Of a DNA stretch of 64,000 bases, positions 34,576-46,357 are shown piece after piece. Every line of letters begins with the position of its first letter. Within the stretch, counting starts at the first letter, position 1. The notes beneath the pieces are model-generated. The model did not search any database, was not told the origin of the DNA, and saw only the letters and a program-made list of their open reading frames with translations. The DNA is from Botryosphaeria dothidea. Lineage: Eukaryota; Ascomycota; Dothideomycetes; Botryosphaeriales; Botryosphaeriaceae. Where the stretch lies: positions 62,001 through 126,000 of the forward strand of contig WWBZ02000011.1 in NCBI GenBank assembly GCA_011503125.2. The letters run 5' to 3'. The position numbers and the translations under genes are program-made.

Positions 34576-35967
34576 GTCTGGAGACCGAACGAAGGGAGGA
34601 TCTGAGTGGAATGGAAGACACGGGGCTGAGGAGGCTTTGCCGGAACTGCTCGGCCGTTATAATCTCCTCCGCTGGCGGACACTTCATTGTCGAGGCGTTG
34701 TGGCGGCAGTCCGCCATGGCCACAATGTCAGGTCGAGCCGCCCGTAACATGTTCCTTAGTGTTGAGTCCGGAAGCCCTCTCTCTAGCGCTCGTACTCCAA
34801 AATCAAGCTTCTCCTCCGAGCCTTTCAGCTGAATCTCCATAAGGAGTCAGCCGGCGAATTCGGCGCGGCATCTGCCCGCCGTAAGCGAGAGACCTGACCG
34901 ACGGTCGGTTTCATTCACCACGTGCGATGCCTCTTCTGTTAAGCTTAGTCGCCATGGCTGACCGAAGCGGCCGCCCCGAGCTCATTGGGGTCCTGACACG
35001 GAATGCTGAGAGAATTAGCCTCGCCGGTGGCGCAGAGCCAAGCTTCTTTCAGACACGCCTTAAACTCTCCAAGCTTCCCTCGCTCAGGGGCGAGAAAATA
35101 AAAGCGTTTCGTGCCGCGGGGCCCTCCGAGAGAATGCTTCCAGTCCCGACTGATAGGTCCAAAATAAGCGCGCCCAGAGGCTATCTCGTGATGGCTTAAG
35201 TAGACGACAGTGGTTCCAATATTAGCAGTTGAGCACCTGCATAAATACGGGCCTACATGAAATTTGCACAGCTGTACACTTTGCTTTTCGCACCTGCCCG
35301 GGCTGCTGACTTCAGCTGGGGAGTGCGAGAAAAGACTTTGCCGCTGGGCATAACAATGGTGGGTCTACGGAATTGCAGGGCCAAAGAGCTAGCGGCCCTA
35401 CCAATTCAGTGCCAATGAACGCGACAAAAGGAATATTACGCAGGGAACTTAGACGACACCACAATCTTACATGTCGTTGTTATCAGTGTTGAATGATGGC
35501 TGACTCTATCGGGATCTTCAAGCCCACGTGCATACAATCGTGCCACATATTGGTACTTTTAGAAAGCCCTTGATCGCGTCGTGCCCCGCACACTCATCGG
35601 ATAGCACCATTGCGAGCCGAACCATGGTCTCGCACCCTGGTCCATCGCTTGCAGGTGGCAGAGAGATAAGGTAAATGGAGAGGACATCCGTGGCGGCCGC
35701 TTGAGCCAGCGCATGCGATTACCGGCTGTGAGGGTCTTCCCGGCAGCGCAGTGCCGAGTGAGGAGATGGAACAGATCAATGAGCGGGGTTGTCTTATCAT
35801 ATCAGCGACGAGGGTGCGATAGCGGATCTCCATGTTCCTCACGCAAGTCCAAAGATGGGATGTAAGAGGATAGTGGTATTCTTGTTCCCACGCCGTGCCT
35901 CCAGCAAGAATATGTAGTCAACTCAAGTCCAGGAAAGCACCGAGCAGAGGGCAGCGTGCCACAAACC
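34576..35967. other. Gene-free interval, 1.4 kb, divergent promoters
   Basis: It separates the WSC-protein start (minus) from the MFS transporter start (plus) and should hold both promoters. A 90-codon frame at 34927-35199 has no recognisable features and is not called. Confidence 0.45.
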
Positions 35968-37662
35968 ATGAAGTCCACAGCATCAATCTCGGGGGGAAGG
36001 CTTTCGCCCTCAGAAACCAACGGCGTGCCCGCAGCCAAAGGCGAAGCCGACGCAGCCCTCTCGTTTGCCGCTGAAGCAGTGAGCGTGCGCATTGACCAGG
36101 AAGCCAACACTCGTGTCCGGCGTAAAATCGACTGCAGCCTACTGCCATGGATGTGCGGGTTGTATCTCCTGCAGTACCTTGACAAGACGACGCTCAGCTA
36201 TGCATCGAGCATGGGGATAATCAAAGACACCGGAATGACGGCGGGGCAGTACTCGTGGACGGGGAGCATCTTCTACATCGGTTATCTGGCTTTCGAATAC
36301 CCCCACAACAGGATGATGCAGCGCTTTCCGGTGGCCAAGTACGTGGCTGTGTCGGTGGTGGTCTGGGGCGTGATTCTTGCTGCGACGGCGGGAACAAAGG
36401 ACTTCGCGGCAATAATGACGGTGCGATTTTTCCTGGGAGCTCTGGAAGGCGCTGTCACTGCAGGTCAGTTGTTGTGGGTGAGCGAGCGGTTGCAAAGACG
36501 CTGATATCCCCCAGGCTTTGTCCTCATTACGTCCAAATGGTATCGGGGTGCCGAGCAGGCTTTCAGAACTGGCGTGTGGTTCTGCTTCAACGGTGTCGCA
36601 CAGATTGTTGGGGGCGCTCTGGCGTACGGCGTCTCGCGTGGGTTCCAGGAGGATTCGCATATTTCGTTCTCGGCGTGGAAGGCATTGTTCCTGATCACTG
36701 GCCTCGCCACGAGCGTGTACGGGCTTGCGCTGTTCTTCTTTCTGCCCGAGTCCCCAATCACAGCGACGTGGCTGACCAAGGAGGAGCGGCATATTGCGGT
36801 CGAGCGGCTTCGCGGAAATCAGCAGGGAATCGGCAGTAAGGTCTTCAAGTGGTATCAGTTCCGAGAGGCGTTTGCGGATGTGCGCGTGAGTATTCCAGTC
36901 CTCGGCGAACTGGTACTCTGAGCTATGGTGCTGACTAGACGTAGACGTATATGATATTCCTCTTCCTGGTGACGGTCGATATTCCGTGCGGAGGCATCAC
37001 CGTGTTCTTCACGCAGCTCATTGGCGGGATGGGATTCGACAGCAACACAACCTTCCTCATCACGATGCCGGCTGGCGTGGTTCAGGTGGTGTGCAACCTT
37101 GGAATTCCCTACATAGCGCAGTTCACGGGCCGCCGTATGCTGTCCGCCGTCGGGGCAATGTGCCTCAGCCTGTTCGGAATCTCGCTGATGGCCGGCCTGT
37201 CCCGCGACGGTCCGACTGCCCACACAATTGGGCAGATCATCGGATACTACATTACGATTGGCAACTCGGCGACGGCGACGATCTTGGTGCTGAGCAGTGT
37301 TTCGAGCAATGCGGCAGGCCATACCAAGAAGACGACGGTGAATGCCATTGCGCTCGTCGGGTACTGCATTGGTGAGAGCACACTGGCAATCCCGTGGAGG
37401 AAAGATGCTGACGGAGCAACCTGCAGGCTTTCTCATCGGACCTCAGACCTTCCGGGATGGGCCGGCGTACACAAACGCGAAGATCAACATCATTGCGCAG
37501 TGGTTCGCGGCGCTGTGCTGCTGTCTGTCGCTGCATTTGGTGAACAAGCGCGAGAACGCCCGGAGAGACAGACTTGCAGAGTCCCTACCGCCGCAGCCTT
37601 CAGGCCAGGAGTTCCTGGACCTGACTGACAGAGAGAATCCGTATTTCAGGTATTCTCTGTGA
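35968..37662 (+). CDS. MFS transporter, anion:cation symporter (allantoate permease-like)
   Basis: Four exons (35968-36463, 36515-36885, 36945-37371, 37427-37662) with introns of 51, 59 and 55 bp give 509 residues. The start at 35968 is the first ATG; the acceptor at 36944 was chosen because the earlier AG would leave a stop. About twelve transmembrane helices are visible. The N-terminus carries RRKIDCSLLPWMCGLYLLQYLDKTTLSYAS in pieces, the Dal5/ACS hallmark with Asp-Lys in helix 1. Further hallmarks are GYLAFEYPHNRMMQ, RFFLGALEG and LPESP before the central loop. Such carriers import organic anions, ureides or vitamins such as nicotinate or pantothenate with protons. Its 3' end is convergent with the next gene, 22 bp apart. 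Confidence 0.93.
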
Positions 37663-37684
37663 AGGTGTTCGCGCCGTGGAGCCG

Positions 37685-38620
37685 TCAACGTCCCTCGGCC
37701 CAGAATCTGTCCAACGCCTCCTGTCTGACCTCGTAGGCCCAGTGGTGACACGTCTGATGAACCACAGGGCTCACGTCGCCTTTCGATTCGTCGGCATCGC
37801 CGTCATCGAACACGGTGCGTATGCCCATGGCCACGTACTTCTTCAGCAGCGTCCTGCGCCACCTGCCCGTCTCGCCCACACACCGCCTCCACCGCCCAAT
37901 CTGCCGCTCGTCATCATCGCACCTGCGGCCCATCCAGAAGCGGCAGTACCACTGGAACCAGCCGCGCACGTCGTGCTCGTGGGCGATCCAGCCGGCGGCC
38001 TCCCACTCCTCGATGCTCTGGCCGCACGCGACGCCGTACTTGTTCACCGTCGCGTCGTACGCGCCGCTCGTCAGGCAGCGCGCCGCGTCCAGCCCGTCGG
38101 TCCACGCTGCCGGCAGCTCGCGCCAGTCGTCGCGCACCGTGACGCCGAGCTTCTTGGAGAAGAGCGGCCGCCAGTAGGTCCCGCCGAAGCAGCCCTCGCG
38201 CAGTATCTCCTCGGGCGACTTGTTGGGCGTGAAGTCGGGGTGCGACGCGAAGCTGAAGGTGCCGTGCGCGTCGCGCGTGGGCGGCGGGGCGACAGGCGTC
38301 CAGGCTGTCCAGCCTGCGCGGATCGACTCGATGTCGGCGGCGGCGTTCTGGGGAGCAGCCGGACGAGGAGCCGGGGCGGAGGCGCGGCTTTTGCGGGAGT
38401 TGTTGCGCGATTGACGGTCCAATGCGTCGGCAGCGTCGTCGCTACACTGCGCGCTGGCGATGCGTGCGGAGGAGCGTGTGGGCGCGCTGGGCTCGAGCTT
38501 CCTGCGCTTCGACTTGCGTGATGCGACAGGCGCGGCGTCGGGACGCTCCAGGCCAAGCTCTTGGACGAGGGCCTGATTCCTCTTTATGTTCGCCAGCCGG
38601 CGCGCCTCGTACGCGTTCAT
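37685..38620 (-). CDS. Conserved fungal protein of unknown function
   Basis: A single exon of 311 residues from the ATG at 38620; the frame is open further upstream but that part has no protein-like features. The N-terminus (YEARRLANIKRNQALVQELGL) is a helical segment seen in several fungal nuclear proteins. It is followed by a basic RKSKRRKLEP stretch that looks like a nuclear localisation signal and a disordered Ser/Ala/Pro region. The folded C-terminal part is aromatic-rich: EEILREGCFGGTYWRP, DDWRELPAAW, YGVACGQSIEEWEAAGWI and GWFQWYCRFWMGRRCDDDERQIGRW. I recall this arrangement as a widespread uncharacterised fungal family. No catalytic motif is evident. Possible nuclear role is inference. 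Confidence 0.8.
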   Translation of the reverse strand: MNAYEARRLANIKRNQALVQELGLERPDAAPVASRKSKRRKLEPSAPTRSSARIASAQCSDDAADALDRQSRNNSRKSRASAPAPRPAAPQNAAADIESIRAGWTAWTPVAPPPTRDAHGTFSFASHPDFTPNKSPEEILREGCFGGTYWRPLFSKKLGVTVRDDWRELPAAWTDGLDAARCLTSGAYDATVNKYGVACGQSIEEWEAAGWIAHEHDVRGWFQWYCRFWMGRRCDDDERQIGRWRRCVGETGRWRRTLLKKYVAMGIRTVFDDGDADESKGDVSPVVHQTCHHWAYEVRQEALDRFWAEGR

Positions 38621-39786
38621 GATGGGGTGCCTGATGAGGACTGCCAGAAGGGGAGGAGGCAGTGACGCTGAGTCGTGAAACAGACCAGGTGAAGGAATAA
38701 ACAGTTCCCCTACGTCATACATGTCGGAGGCCCGCGGCCCGACACCGCTTTGTTTCTTTCTTTCTCTTAGCGCCCTCTCCCGGCAGAAAACAAACCGCCA
38801 ACCATCTGAGACATCCATCGCTTTGAGAGAGGCTGCAACAGTGATCCGTCTGGGCAGGTGGCATGCACTCGTACCAGCTGATTGTCCATGGATCCCCCGG
38901 AAGCGCCCCCAGCGTCCCTTGCCAATACAATGCTGCTGCGCCGAAACTTCGATCCAGCTTCCTCCAGGGCCGGAGTGCCATAGAGAACCTACCCACATGT
39001 GGCAGGCACTGAACGGTTTCATGAGCCGCTGTTCCGGTGCTGAGTCTTTCCTGACACCCACAGCGCACAGTCTACGGACGGCTGACCCCGCGAAATGATT
39101 GAAAAGGAATGGTCTCCCACGGCGTCCTTGCACAGAAGAAGCTTATGGAAAAGATCCGCGGACAGCCAGCACCGGATAGGACTGCCCCTCCAGAATAGAC
39201 GGGCGATTCTAGCCCCGACGAGACCGGGAGATCTCGTACGAAGAATGCCTGATCCTCATTGACGGCCGGAAAATGGCCGCGCCAAGCTCCAGGAGGACGT
39301 GATGCGACATGACCTTCACCCGTTCGGCTGTCGAGCACCACCCTTTTCCGCCGCTCGGCCGCTACACGACGGCCTGCGCACGGCTGTGTTTCTCGACCTC
39401 GCCTGATGGCCTGCGTTGTTTGCGGCAAAAGCTTGGCGTTTCACTCTCCACCCATTTGGTGCTCACGGCCCACTTCAAACTCCTGTCCGCCAATGCCGCC
39501 CGTCCAATTCGTCGCTTACATTAGCCAAGCTCGAGGAGAGACCACCGCCCAGCCAGCCATTTCCTCTTTGGTTTGGAGATCCGTCGCTTGTGGTGTTGGC
39601 ATTTCAGGTTCACGAACTCCCTCTGCACTCCGCATCGCCCGCCGTCGAGGGGTGCTGCTCATCCCGTTGTTTCCGTCGCCTCTATATAGATCGCCCTGCT
39701 GCTCGCTCCAGAATGAATCAGAAGTCTGTTGACCAACACTTCCGACCTGTCCATTCTTTGCCCGTTTCCCTCGTTCACTGTCCAAA
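38621..39786. other. Gene-free interval, promoter of metallopeptidase
   Basis: The interval holds a TATA-like CTATATAG at 39682-39689, about 98 bp upstream of the next start. The rest has only chance frames. Confidence 0.45.
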
Positions 39787-40733
39787 ATGAAGACCACCGC
39801 CGCTCTTTCTCTCATCTCCCTCCTGCCCTTCCTTGACGGAGCGCTGGCGCACCCCGTCAAGAGCAACAATGGCATCTGCCGCTTCGAGGAGCGCAACATC
39901 CTCGCCCGCTCTGCCAAGCCCGTGAGCAAGCGCCAGGACAACTCGACCTGGAGCCCCCCCTCGGAGCTCGTCACCCCGCTCAACGAGGTGTGGGAGCACG
40001 AGGTCAAGACCTACAGCGACGCCCTCGGCTTCAAGAACTACGGCTACGACCAGGTCATCGCCGGCAAGGGCAAGATCAACTACTGCGTGCGCTGGGACTC
40101 GTCCCAGAAGGTCACCGCCGCCCAGCGCACGTCCATCGAGGCCGCCGCCAAGAAGTCCTTCTCGAAGTGGATCGACGCCCTCGCCGGCTTCGACGGCTGG
40201 CCGTACGACGCGGTCGACGTCGAGGTCGTCGGCTGGGCCGTCAAGGACAAGTCTCTGCTCGAGGACGCGGCTGGCGTCGAGGTCTACACCACCACCGACT
40301 CCGAGGGCATCCCCCAGTGCGACGAGGGCTGCGGCCGTTTCTTCCACCAGGACGGCGACTACAGCCAGTGCGCCGCCGGCGCCGACCGCCACTACGGTAA
40401 GTTGCTTGAGACGCTCTACATCGTAACCAGATGTGCTAACACGCCACAGACATGTCGCTCTGGCTCACCGAGGGCATGGAGGGCGGTGCTGGCGGCGACT
40501 GGGGCCAGCGCGTCGGCTCCGAGTACTTCCTCCAGACCATGAACGACGAGAACGTCCACATTCTCCTGCACGAGATCGGCCACACCTTCGCCCTCGATGA
40601 CTTCTACGACTGGACCCCCACCGGCGTGACCAACTTCATCATGCTTGCCGGCTCCGCCATGGAGATCACCGAGTTTGACCAGTGGATGGCCAGGGACTGG
40701 TGGCGCCACCTCAAGTCGAGGTACAACTTGTAA
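39787..40733 (+). CDS. Secreted zinc metallopeptidase-like protein (HEXXH)
   Basis: Two exons (39787-40396, 40450-40733) with a 53-bp intron give 297 residues. A signal peptide (about 1-20) is followed by a short pro-like segment ending near SKRQD, a possible Kex2 (KR) site. The catalytic motif HEIGHTFALDD has His244, Glu245 and His248, with Asp253/254 as candidate third zinc ligand. A downstream FIMLAGSAM provides a Met-turn candidate. This is similar in layout to small metzincin-like or neutral zinc proteases of fungi. Two Cys pairs (CDEGCG, ICRFEE/YCVRW) suggest disulphides. Codon use is strongly biased to C-ending codons, as in highly expressed fungal genes. Substrate unknown; it might not be an active protease if the third ligand differs. 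Confidence 0.85.
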
Positions 40734-41532
40734 ACTTTGACTTGTTGATTCTTGTAAATATTAGCGGCCATATATATTCGAAAATATTGTTGAAAAGATC
40801 TGTCTCTCTCTCTCTCTCTCTCTTTTTCTCTCTATGCAATTCACTTGATTGAGGTTGAACGGTGAAAACGCTACAAAGGGGCTTCTCCACTTACAATCAA
40901 TTACATCGTATTCCATCCATTTACGGCCGGACCTCGGAAACCCAGTCGGAATACGAGCTATGATCGAGCTCTTTATCTTGGCAATAATCGAGATAGATTA
41001 ATAATCCGCACTGTATTGACTTAGCACTTTCTCGCCATTCCCAGAGCTTGCGGTTATAGTTTCCGAAACCCGACAAAGAGCTTCAGCTTACAGCTGACTT
41101 TCCAGATGGCGGAGAGCCATAGTCAATTGACTAGATATTACTGGCTTGAAGCAATACGAAAGCAGGCAAGGGGAACAGATAAGTGTTTGAAACGCAACAA
41201 AGACAACACCTGACCTGATTTTGATTTTCACTCCCATTTTCTATGCTACAACGCTTCAAGGCTTTGTAACAATTAGTCCTGCGCGTATGTTCTTATGTTC
41301 TACATCATCAATATCTAGAGAAGGTCGGCAATAATGCTAGTTCGAAGTATGTAACAACTGCTAGCCTCGGATCTGGAGAAGCTTATCTGGGGCCTGCCTC
41401 GGTTGTCCCACCCCGCTGCAGATCTCCCGCCAGATCCGCCCTGGCAGGCATTCAAAAAGTACAGCAACCAGCAACTAGAATCGCTTCAGTCCCCAAACGT
41501 CACCCACTCCACGAGGAAGAAAAGAAAAAAAC
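40734..41532. other. Gene-free interval with (TC)n microsatellite
   Basis: A (TC)n run spans about 40803-40823 in the 3' region of the metallopeptidase. The rest is AT-rich with no gene visible. Confidence 0.55.
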
Positions 41533-42729
41533 ATGAAAGCAGTAGTGATAAACCAATTCGTCAAGGTAACCGCATCCCCAGCCCCCCATTCCCGGCACTT
41601 TGCACTGAAGGGGGAAAAGAAAAATAACAACCCCAGGACCCGACCGACCTCGCCGTCTCCACCGTCCCGGCCCCGCGACCGCCCTCCCCTCCCTCCCCGC
41701 GCCCCTCCCTCCGCGTCCGCGTCACCCACGCGTCCGTCACCCACGTCGACCTGCTGTACGCCCGCGGCCAGCACCAGAACAACCGGCGCCTCGCGACGCC
41801 GCCGTTCGTGCTGGGGCTGGAGTTCGCGGGCGTCGTGGTCGCGTCGTCGTCGCCGTGCGCCTTCGAGCGCGGCGCGCGCGTCTACGGCTTCGGGCGCGGG
41901 ACGTACGCGGAGGAGGTGTGGGTCGGGGCGGAGCAGGTGCGGCGGGTGCCGCGCGGGTGGACGAACGGCGCGGCGTGCGCGGTCGGGCCGAGCGCGGCGG
42001 TGTCGTACGGGGCGCTGGTGCAGGCGGGCGGGCTGCGGCGCGGCGAGAGCGTGTTGGTGTTGGGGGCGAGCGGGGGGCTGGGGGTGGCGGCGGTGCAGGT
42101 TGCGCGCGCGCTCGGGGCGGGGCGGGTGATTGGGCTGGTGGGCGAGGAGCGCGGCGAGAAGGCGGAGGTCGTGAGGCGGCTGGGCGCGGAGGTCGTGGGT
42201 TACAGGACGCCGGGGTGGGAGAAGCGGGTGGTGGCGATGACGGGTGGGGAGGGGGTCGATGTCATCTACGACTCGGTGGGGGATGTGGAGAGCTGTCTCC
42301 GGTGCGTCAATCGTGGTGGCAGGATCGTCGTGGTGGGGTTTGCGGGGAGAGGCGGGAAGATGGAGCAAGTGAGGGTGAATAAGATCCTGCTGACTTCGTC
42401 GTCTGTGGTGGGATACGTAAGTGCACGCACGCCCTCGGGAACTGTGCTTAGTACTGATTACATGGACCCTGTAGCGCTTTGGAGAGCAGTCCCGTCAAGA
42501 ACCGAGAAAGATGGAAGAAATACAGGAAGCGGTCACCAAGTTGATGGAGTCGTCCTCCATCGTCCCAGTCGTATACTCCGAGGTATACCAAGGACTCGAA
42601 AGCTTGCCACGTGCCATGCAAGATGTCATGGCAAGGAAGGTGTGGGGAAGGGCTGTGATCTCCGTGTCCGACGAGGACACTTCAGGGGTCGCAGGCGATG
42701 AAACGAAGACAACTTCAGCAAAGCTCTGA
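41533..42729 (+). CDS. MDR-family NADPH:quinone oxidoreductase-like enzyme
   Basis: Three exons (41533-41565, 41637-42416, 42475-42729) with introns of 71 and 58 bp give 355 residues. The very short first exon (MKAVVINQFVK) is the usual family start. Features: LGLEFAGVV, the Rossmann loop GASGGLGVAAVQVARALGA, GVDVIYDSVGD, and GGRIVVVGFAGR. No structural-zinc Cys cluster is visible, fitting the zinc-free quinone oxidoreductase branch. The C-terminal exon carries SSSIVPVVYSEVYQGLESLPRAMQDV in pieces, ending in an acidic tail. Cytosolic. The second exon is very GC-rich, which gives long spurious frames on the opposite strand. Substrate unknown; it may reduce quinones or enones. Confidence 0.88.
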
Positions 42730-42913
42730 AATAGAAGTATTAGATGGCTCTATCGATAATAGGCTATCTATTTAGCATCTCGTGCCCTAGAGCGCATTCT
42801 CTATAACCTTAAAGGTAAGAAAACAAGACTCCTTCCTGCAAAACAAAATTATCCAGCCCGTTCTTGGCACCATCAGCATGATATCAACTCGAAAAAAAAT
42901 TTCATGGATGCTT

Positions 42914-44304
42914 TCAAACACTTTGGCCTGCTTGCTCCGTAGTGGAAAATTTCTCCGGGGATGTTTCCGAGTCCGCTTTTGCCTGCCGCTTCTGGTATTC
43001 TTCTACGAGAAGAGGTTAGTCATGGCGCTCACGATGACAGAGGAACATGACCGCTTACCGAAAAATGAGACAAGAGCTGCGATGAATGGAGCGGCCAGCA
43101 AGATCAACGGCAAAATTTGGCCGAACCCCCACTTCGTGCCCCCAGCCGAAAGGTCGCATGTGTTCGGATCGCTCTTGTCGGGTTTGTTGGCGATGCGCTG
43201 CAGCAGGACATAGAACATCGAGATGGCAAAAAAGATCAGCTGCAAGTAGAAGGCCCTCCCTGTGTTTCCCAAAACCAAAAACCAAAAAGCGTCCTTGAAC
43301 CACTGCCGAGTCGAAGCCCTGCGTCCCTTCGGGATGATACGCTCCAGTCCATGCAAAAGGATTCGGATCCAACGCATGGGGAGCCACTTGTCGTCTTTAC
43401 GCCACAGTCGTTTGATATGACCTTTCAGCCTGTCATTCCAATCCTCGAAGGTGTTGACTATGGCAATCCAGTATGGGTAAAGTATTGCAATGGCGACCGC
43501 GACGTAGAAAAGTGCAAGAAGAAATTTGACGGACTTGACGTTACAATCCGTGCCATAGCTCTGTTTCCATCGTTGGCATTGTCCTTCTTGCAATTTAATG
43601 TCCTGGAGAAGAGATAGGTAGACGATGGTGGGAGGGCCAAAAGGCACAGCAAGACAGATGGTGACGGTCAAAAGACATGCAAAAATGACTATCAACGCCA
43701 GTCTGAGAAATGCCGGGACCCTGTTCTCTCTGAGATGAGCCTTGGACGTGACAATGGCTGCGAGATGAGAGCTGCTCGACAGACAGGCTAGGTAGATGAC
43801 GAGGTAAAAGTGGTTTTCTATTAGCCGATAGTGCCAGTGGTCCAACTGTCGGACCTCGTCTGAGTCGAGGTCGGCAGCCCGAGCGTAGCCACTGACGAGA
43901 ATAGCAATGCCCGTGAGGACTTGCTGGTCTCCGAGAGTGATCATAACGCGGCTGAGAACATTCCGAAGGAAGTGGCTGCGAGATCGGCCTCGTTCGTCGA
44001 ATTTGCAAAAAAGCCATTCGTTGACTCTCCGGGGAAAGACGCCTTCGCAGCCAGGGCGGCCACCGTTGAGGCCATGACCGGCAATAGCATCTAGGAAGGG
44101 GGCGCATATGGCCAGTAGCGTAGTAAGTATAGCGGTCACCACGAGAGACGCCACGACCTGTGATTCATCAGCACCATTCTCTTCTCATAGGTCTGAGCTT
44201 GTCAATACCCCTCTTCCCGCGACGTCTGCATCAAAGGCGTCCTCGCATGATTGTTTCCCGTAGAACGCGGGGTCGGAAAAGAGCACAAAGTAGTCTCGGA
44301 ACAT
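42914..44304 (-). CDS. Multi-pass fungal membrane protein of unknown function
   Basis: Three exons (44304-44209, 44157-43059, 43002-42914) with introns of 51 and 56 bp give 427 residues. The short first exon supplies the conserved N-terminus (MFRDYFVLFSDPAFYG ... DVAGRG), and the last exon ends in QAGQSV. About seven hydrophobic helices are present. The conserved LGDQQVLTGIAILVSGYARA and YLACLSSSSHLAAIV segments mark a lineage-expanded family of fungal integral membrane proteins with no assigned role. I see no transport or enzyme motif. It is divergent from another unknown membrane protein, so a paired function is possible. Confidence 0.82.
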
Positions 44305-44881
44305 CTTGCGATGGACAAGCTTCGAATCAAGCTCCGAGCTGGTGAGTGCGCGAAACCGGCTTTGGGCAAGCTTTAATCTCTATGCCTACAGCCTTGCTCT
44401 GGGTGACAAACGGAGCCTCGTCTTGGCACTTTGGGGGCTGTCCCTGCAGCGGAAACAGCTGTGATTGGACAGGCATGTCGTTTCAACCAATGAGAGGTTT
44501 CCTTCGATATTTTTGGGTTGGGTGGTCAGCGCAGAGCCTCATGAAGCAAGGCGCAGGCGTGGGGGCCCTTTTCTGAGTGTGATATGTATTTTAAGCAACT
44601 CTCTTGCAAAATGGAGAGCATGTGGCCCTTCTTCCAGCTGCGTAAGCAGCCGCATCTTGGCGAAAACTCCACCCTCGATTGATATCAGCGGTCGCAATTC
44701 CGTGTAACAACACAAGCAGTTCAGCTTTGCGTTTGTTTTCGCATCACGCTGCGCCCGCGCTCAGCCGCTAGTCGGGGTTGTCAGCACTCAGATTCATCCC
44801 GGTCGCACAAATCCTTCTGTTGAGCGGCCCCCTTTCCCCAGTAAAACATTCTCCATACTCTTGAAGACACCGGCTTCCACT
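44305..44881. promoter_or_regulatory. Divergent promoter of two membrane-protein genes
   Basis: A 577-bp interval between opposite starts. It contains CCAAT in both orientations near 44463-44490 (GATTGGAC and CCAATGAG), suggesting a CCAAT-binding complex site. No gene seen. Confidence 0.5.
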
Positions 44882-46181
44882 ATGGAGCCGATTCCGCTAC
44901 GAACAATAGACGAGGAGGAATGGCCGTCCGAAGAAGAGGAACCGGAACCGCCCAACAGCTTCATTGACTTTCTATACGCTCAGACCCAGGGCCTTGGGGC
45001 CTCGCTAATTGTGTTATCGATCTTGAGCGCCCCCATCATTGTTGGTGTACTCCCGAACTTGTCGGCTGTCAGCTTCAGAACATGCATGGACGGAAACTTC
45101 AGGGTCTCGGACATCAGCAGTCCTTGGGATCCGAGAACGATCTTTGCCATTTCTCTGGGATTTGGATCCTTCGAGTTCACAGTCGCAAAGGGAATCGACG
45201 TTGCCTTCGACTTGATCGTTGGCCGGGGCGGCCAATTACTCCTCGGTCTCATCGCCTATCCTGTGTTCACCGACATGCTGCTATACTCCATGGAAACCCG
45301 ATCGGCGACCTACGCGTACTTTTCCGCCATTGCATTCGACACGGTCTCGGTCTCCACAATGTCTCAGATATCCAAGGACCTTTGCAGGCAACCCAAAGGA
45401 AATCGCAGTCTTCGGACCGTTCTGATTCCAATCGGCCTTCTACTTGCGAGCGTCTATATTCTTGCGTTCCCGACGCTGGCAAGTGCCGCGACTGGATACA
45501 TTACTTCGCAGGACCCTGTCGTGCCATTGATAGACGATGAAGGCACGACGGCGTCTTGGCCCGGCGAATTTCGACCTTGCGCCTACGTCATTGAAGATGC
45601 CGATAGGCTCCCAGGGCTGAACTCATCACAATGCATATTATATGACAACGAAAATTCGTTGTTCAATCAAACAAGTGACTGTAAGCCGTAGATAAATTCT
45701 TGGCCTTGGCAAAGTTAACATTGGCTCAGACTACATAGCCCTGCACAACGGCACTTGGACTCAAAACAGTGGAAGCAGATTCGGCGAGACAAAACTAGAC
45801 GCCCCTGCGTTGACCATTCATCAACATGCAGGCTACAGCTTAGGTGACTCGTACTACCCGAAGGACTATCTTGAACAACACGGATACTGCAGGCCGAACG
45901 ACAACAAGTACAAATGGGGATTCTCATATCTGCTCTTATTCATTATGATTGTACTGACGTACATATGGGCGGGCATTCTGACAGCTATGCACGTCGAGAT
46001 CAGAAGGAAAGGTCAGCTGGCAAGATACGGCCGACGTCTTGGACTGTACCGTGCTGTACTTGATTTGTCAAAAGCCATAAGGGAAGAACTGGGAGAAGAG
46101 GCCCAGTTGTTTCCAAATGACAAGTTAGAAAAGCTTCTAACACAAGCCAGAGAAGGAATCCGTTATAAAGTTCCAACATAG
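44882..46181 (+). CDS. Multi-pass fungal membrane protein of unknown function
   Basis: Two exons (44882-45680, 45730-46181) with a 49-bp intron give 416 residues. The N-terminus is strongly acidic (DEEEWPSEEEEPEPP). Hydrophobic helices are at ASLIVLSILSAPIIVGVL, LLGLIAYPVFTDMLLY, LIPIGLLLASVYILAF and a last one at YLLLFIMIVLTYIWAGI. The segment AKGIDVAFDLIVGRGGQLLL is a hallmark of a large fungal membrane-protein family without known function. Between helices 3 and 4 lies an extracellular loop with Cys and N-glycosylation sequons (NSSQC, NQTSD, NGTW). No enzymatic motif. Divergent from the gene at 42914-44304. Confidence 0.82.
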
Positions 46182-46357
46182 TAATGATGTGTGGCACGAG
46201 AATGATTCTCGAGAATTGTATATTTCCACAACATCATCCGAGCTGCCCCTTAGTCAAATAATTCCAGCAGCCATTCTTCCCACCTCATGCTTTCCGGTAG
46301 CCCGAGTTTCTCCAATTGCTGTCTTGAGTTTTGCTCTCCAGCTTTCTCAAGAGTGTT

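Noticed and set aside
34927..35199. 90-codon plus frame in the promoter interval of the MFS gene
   Set aside because: No signal peptide, domain or codon bias separates it from chance.
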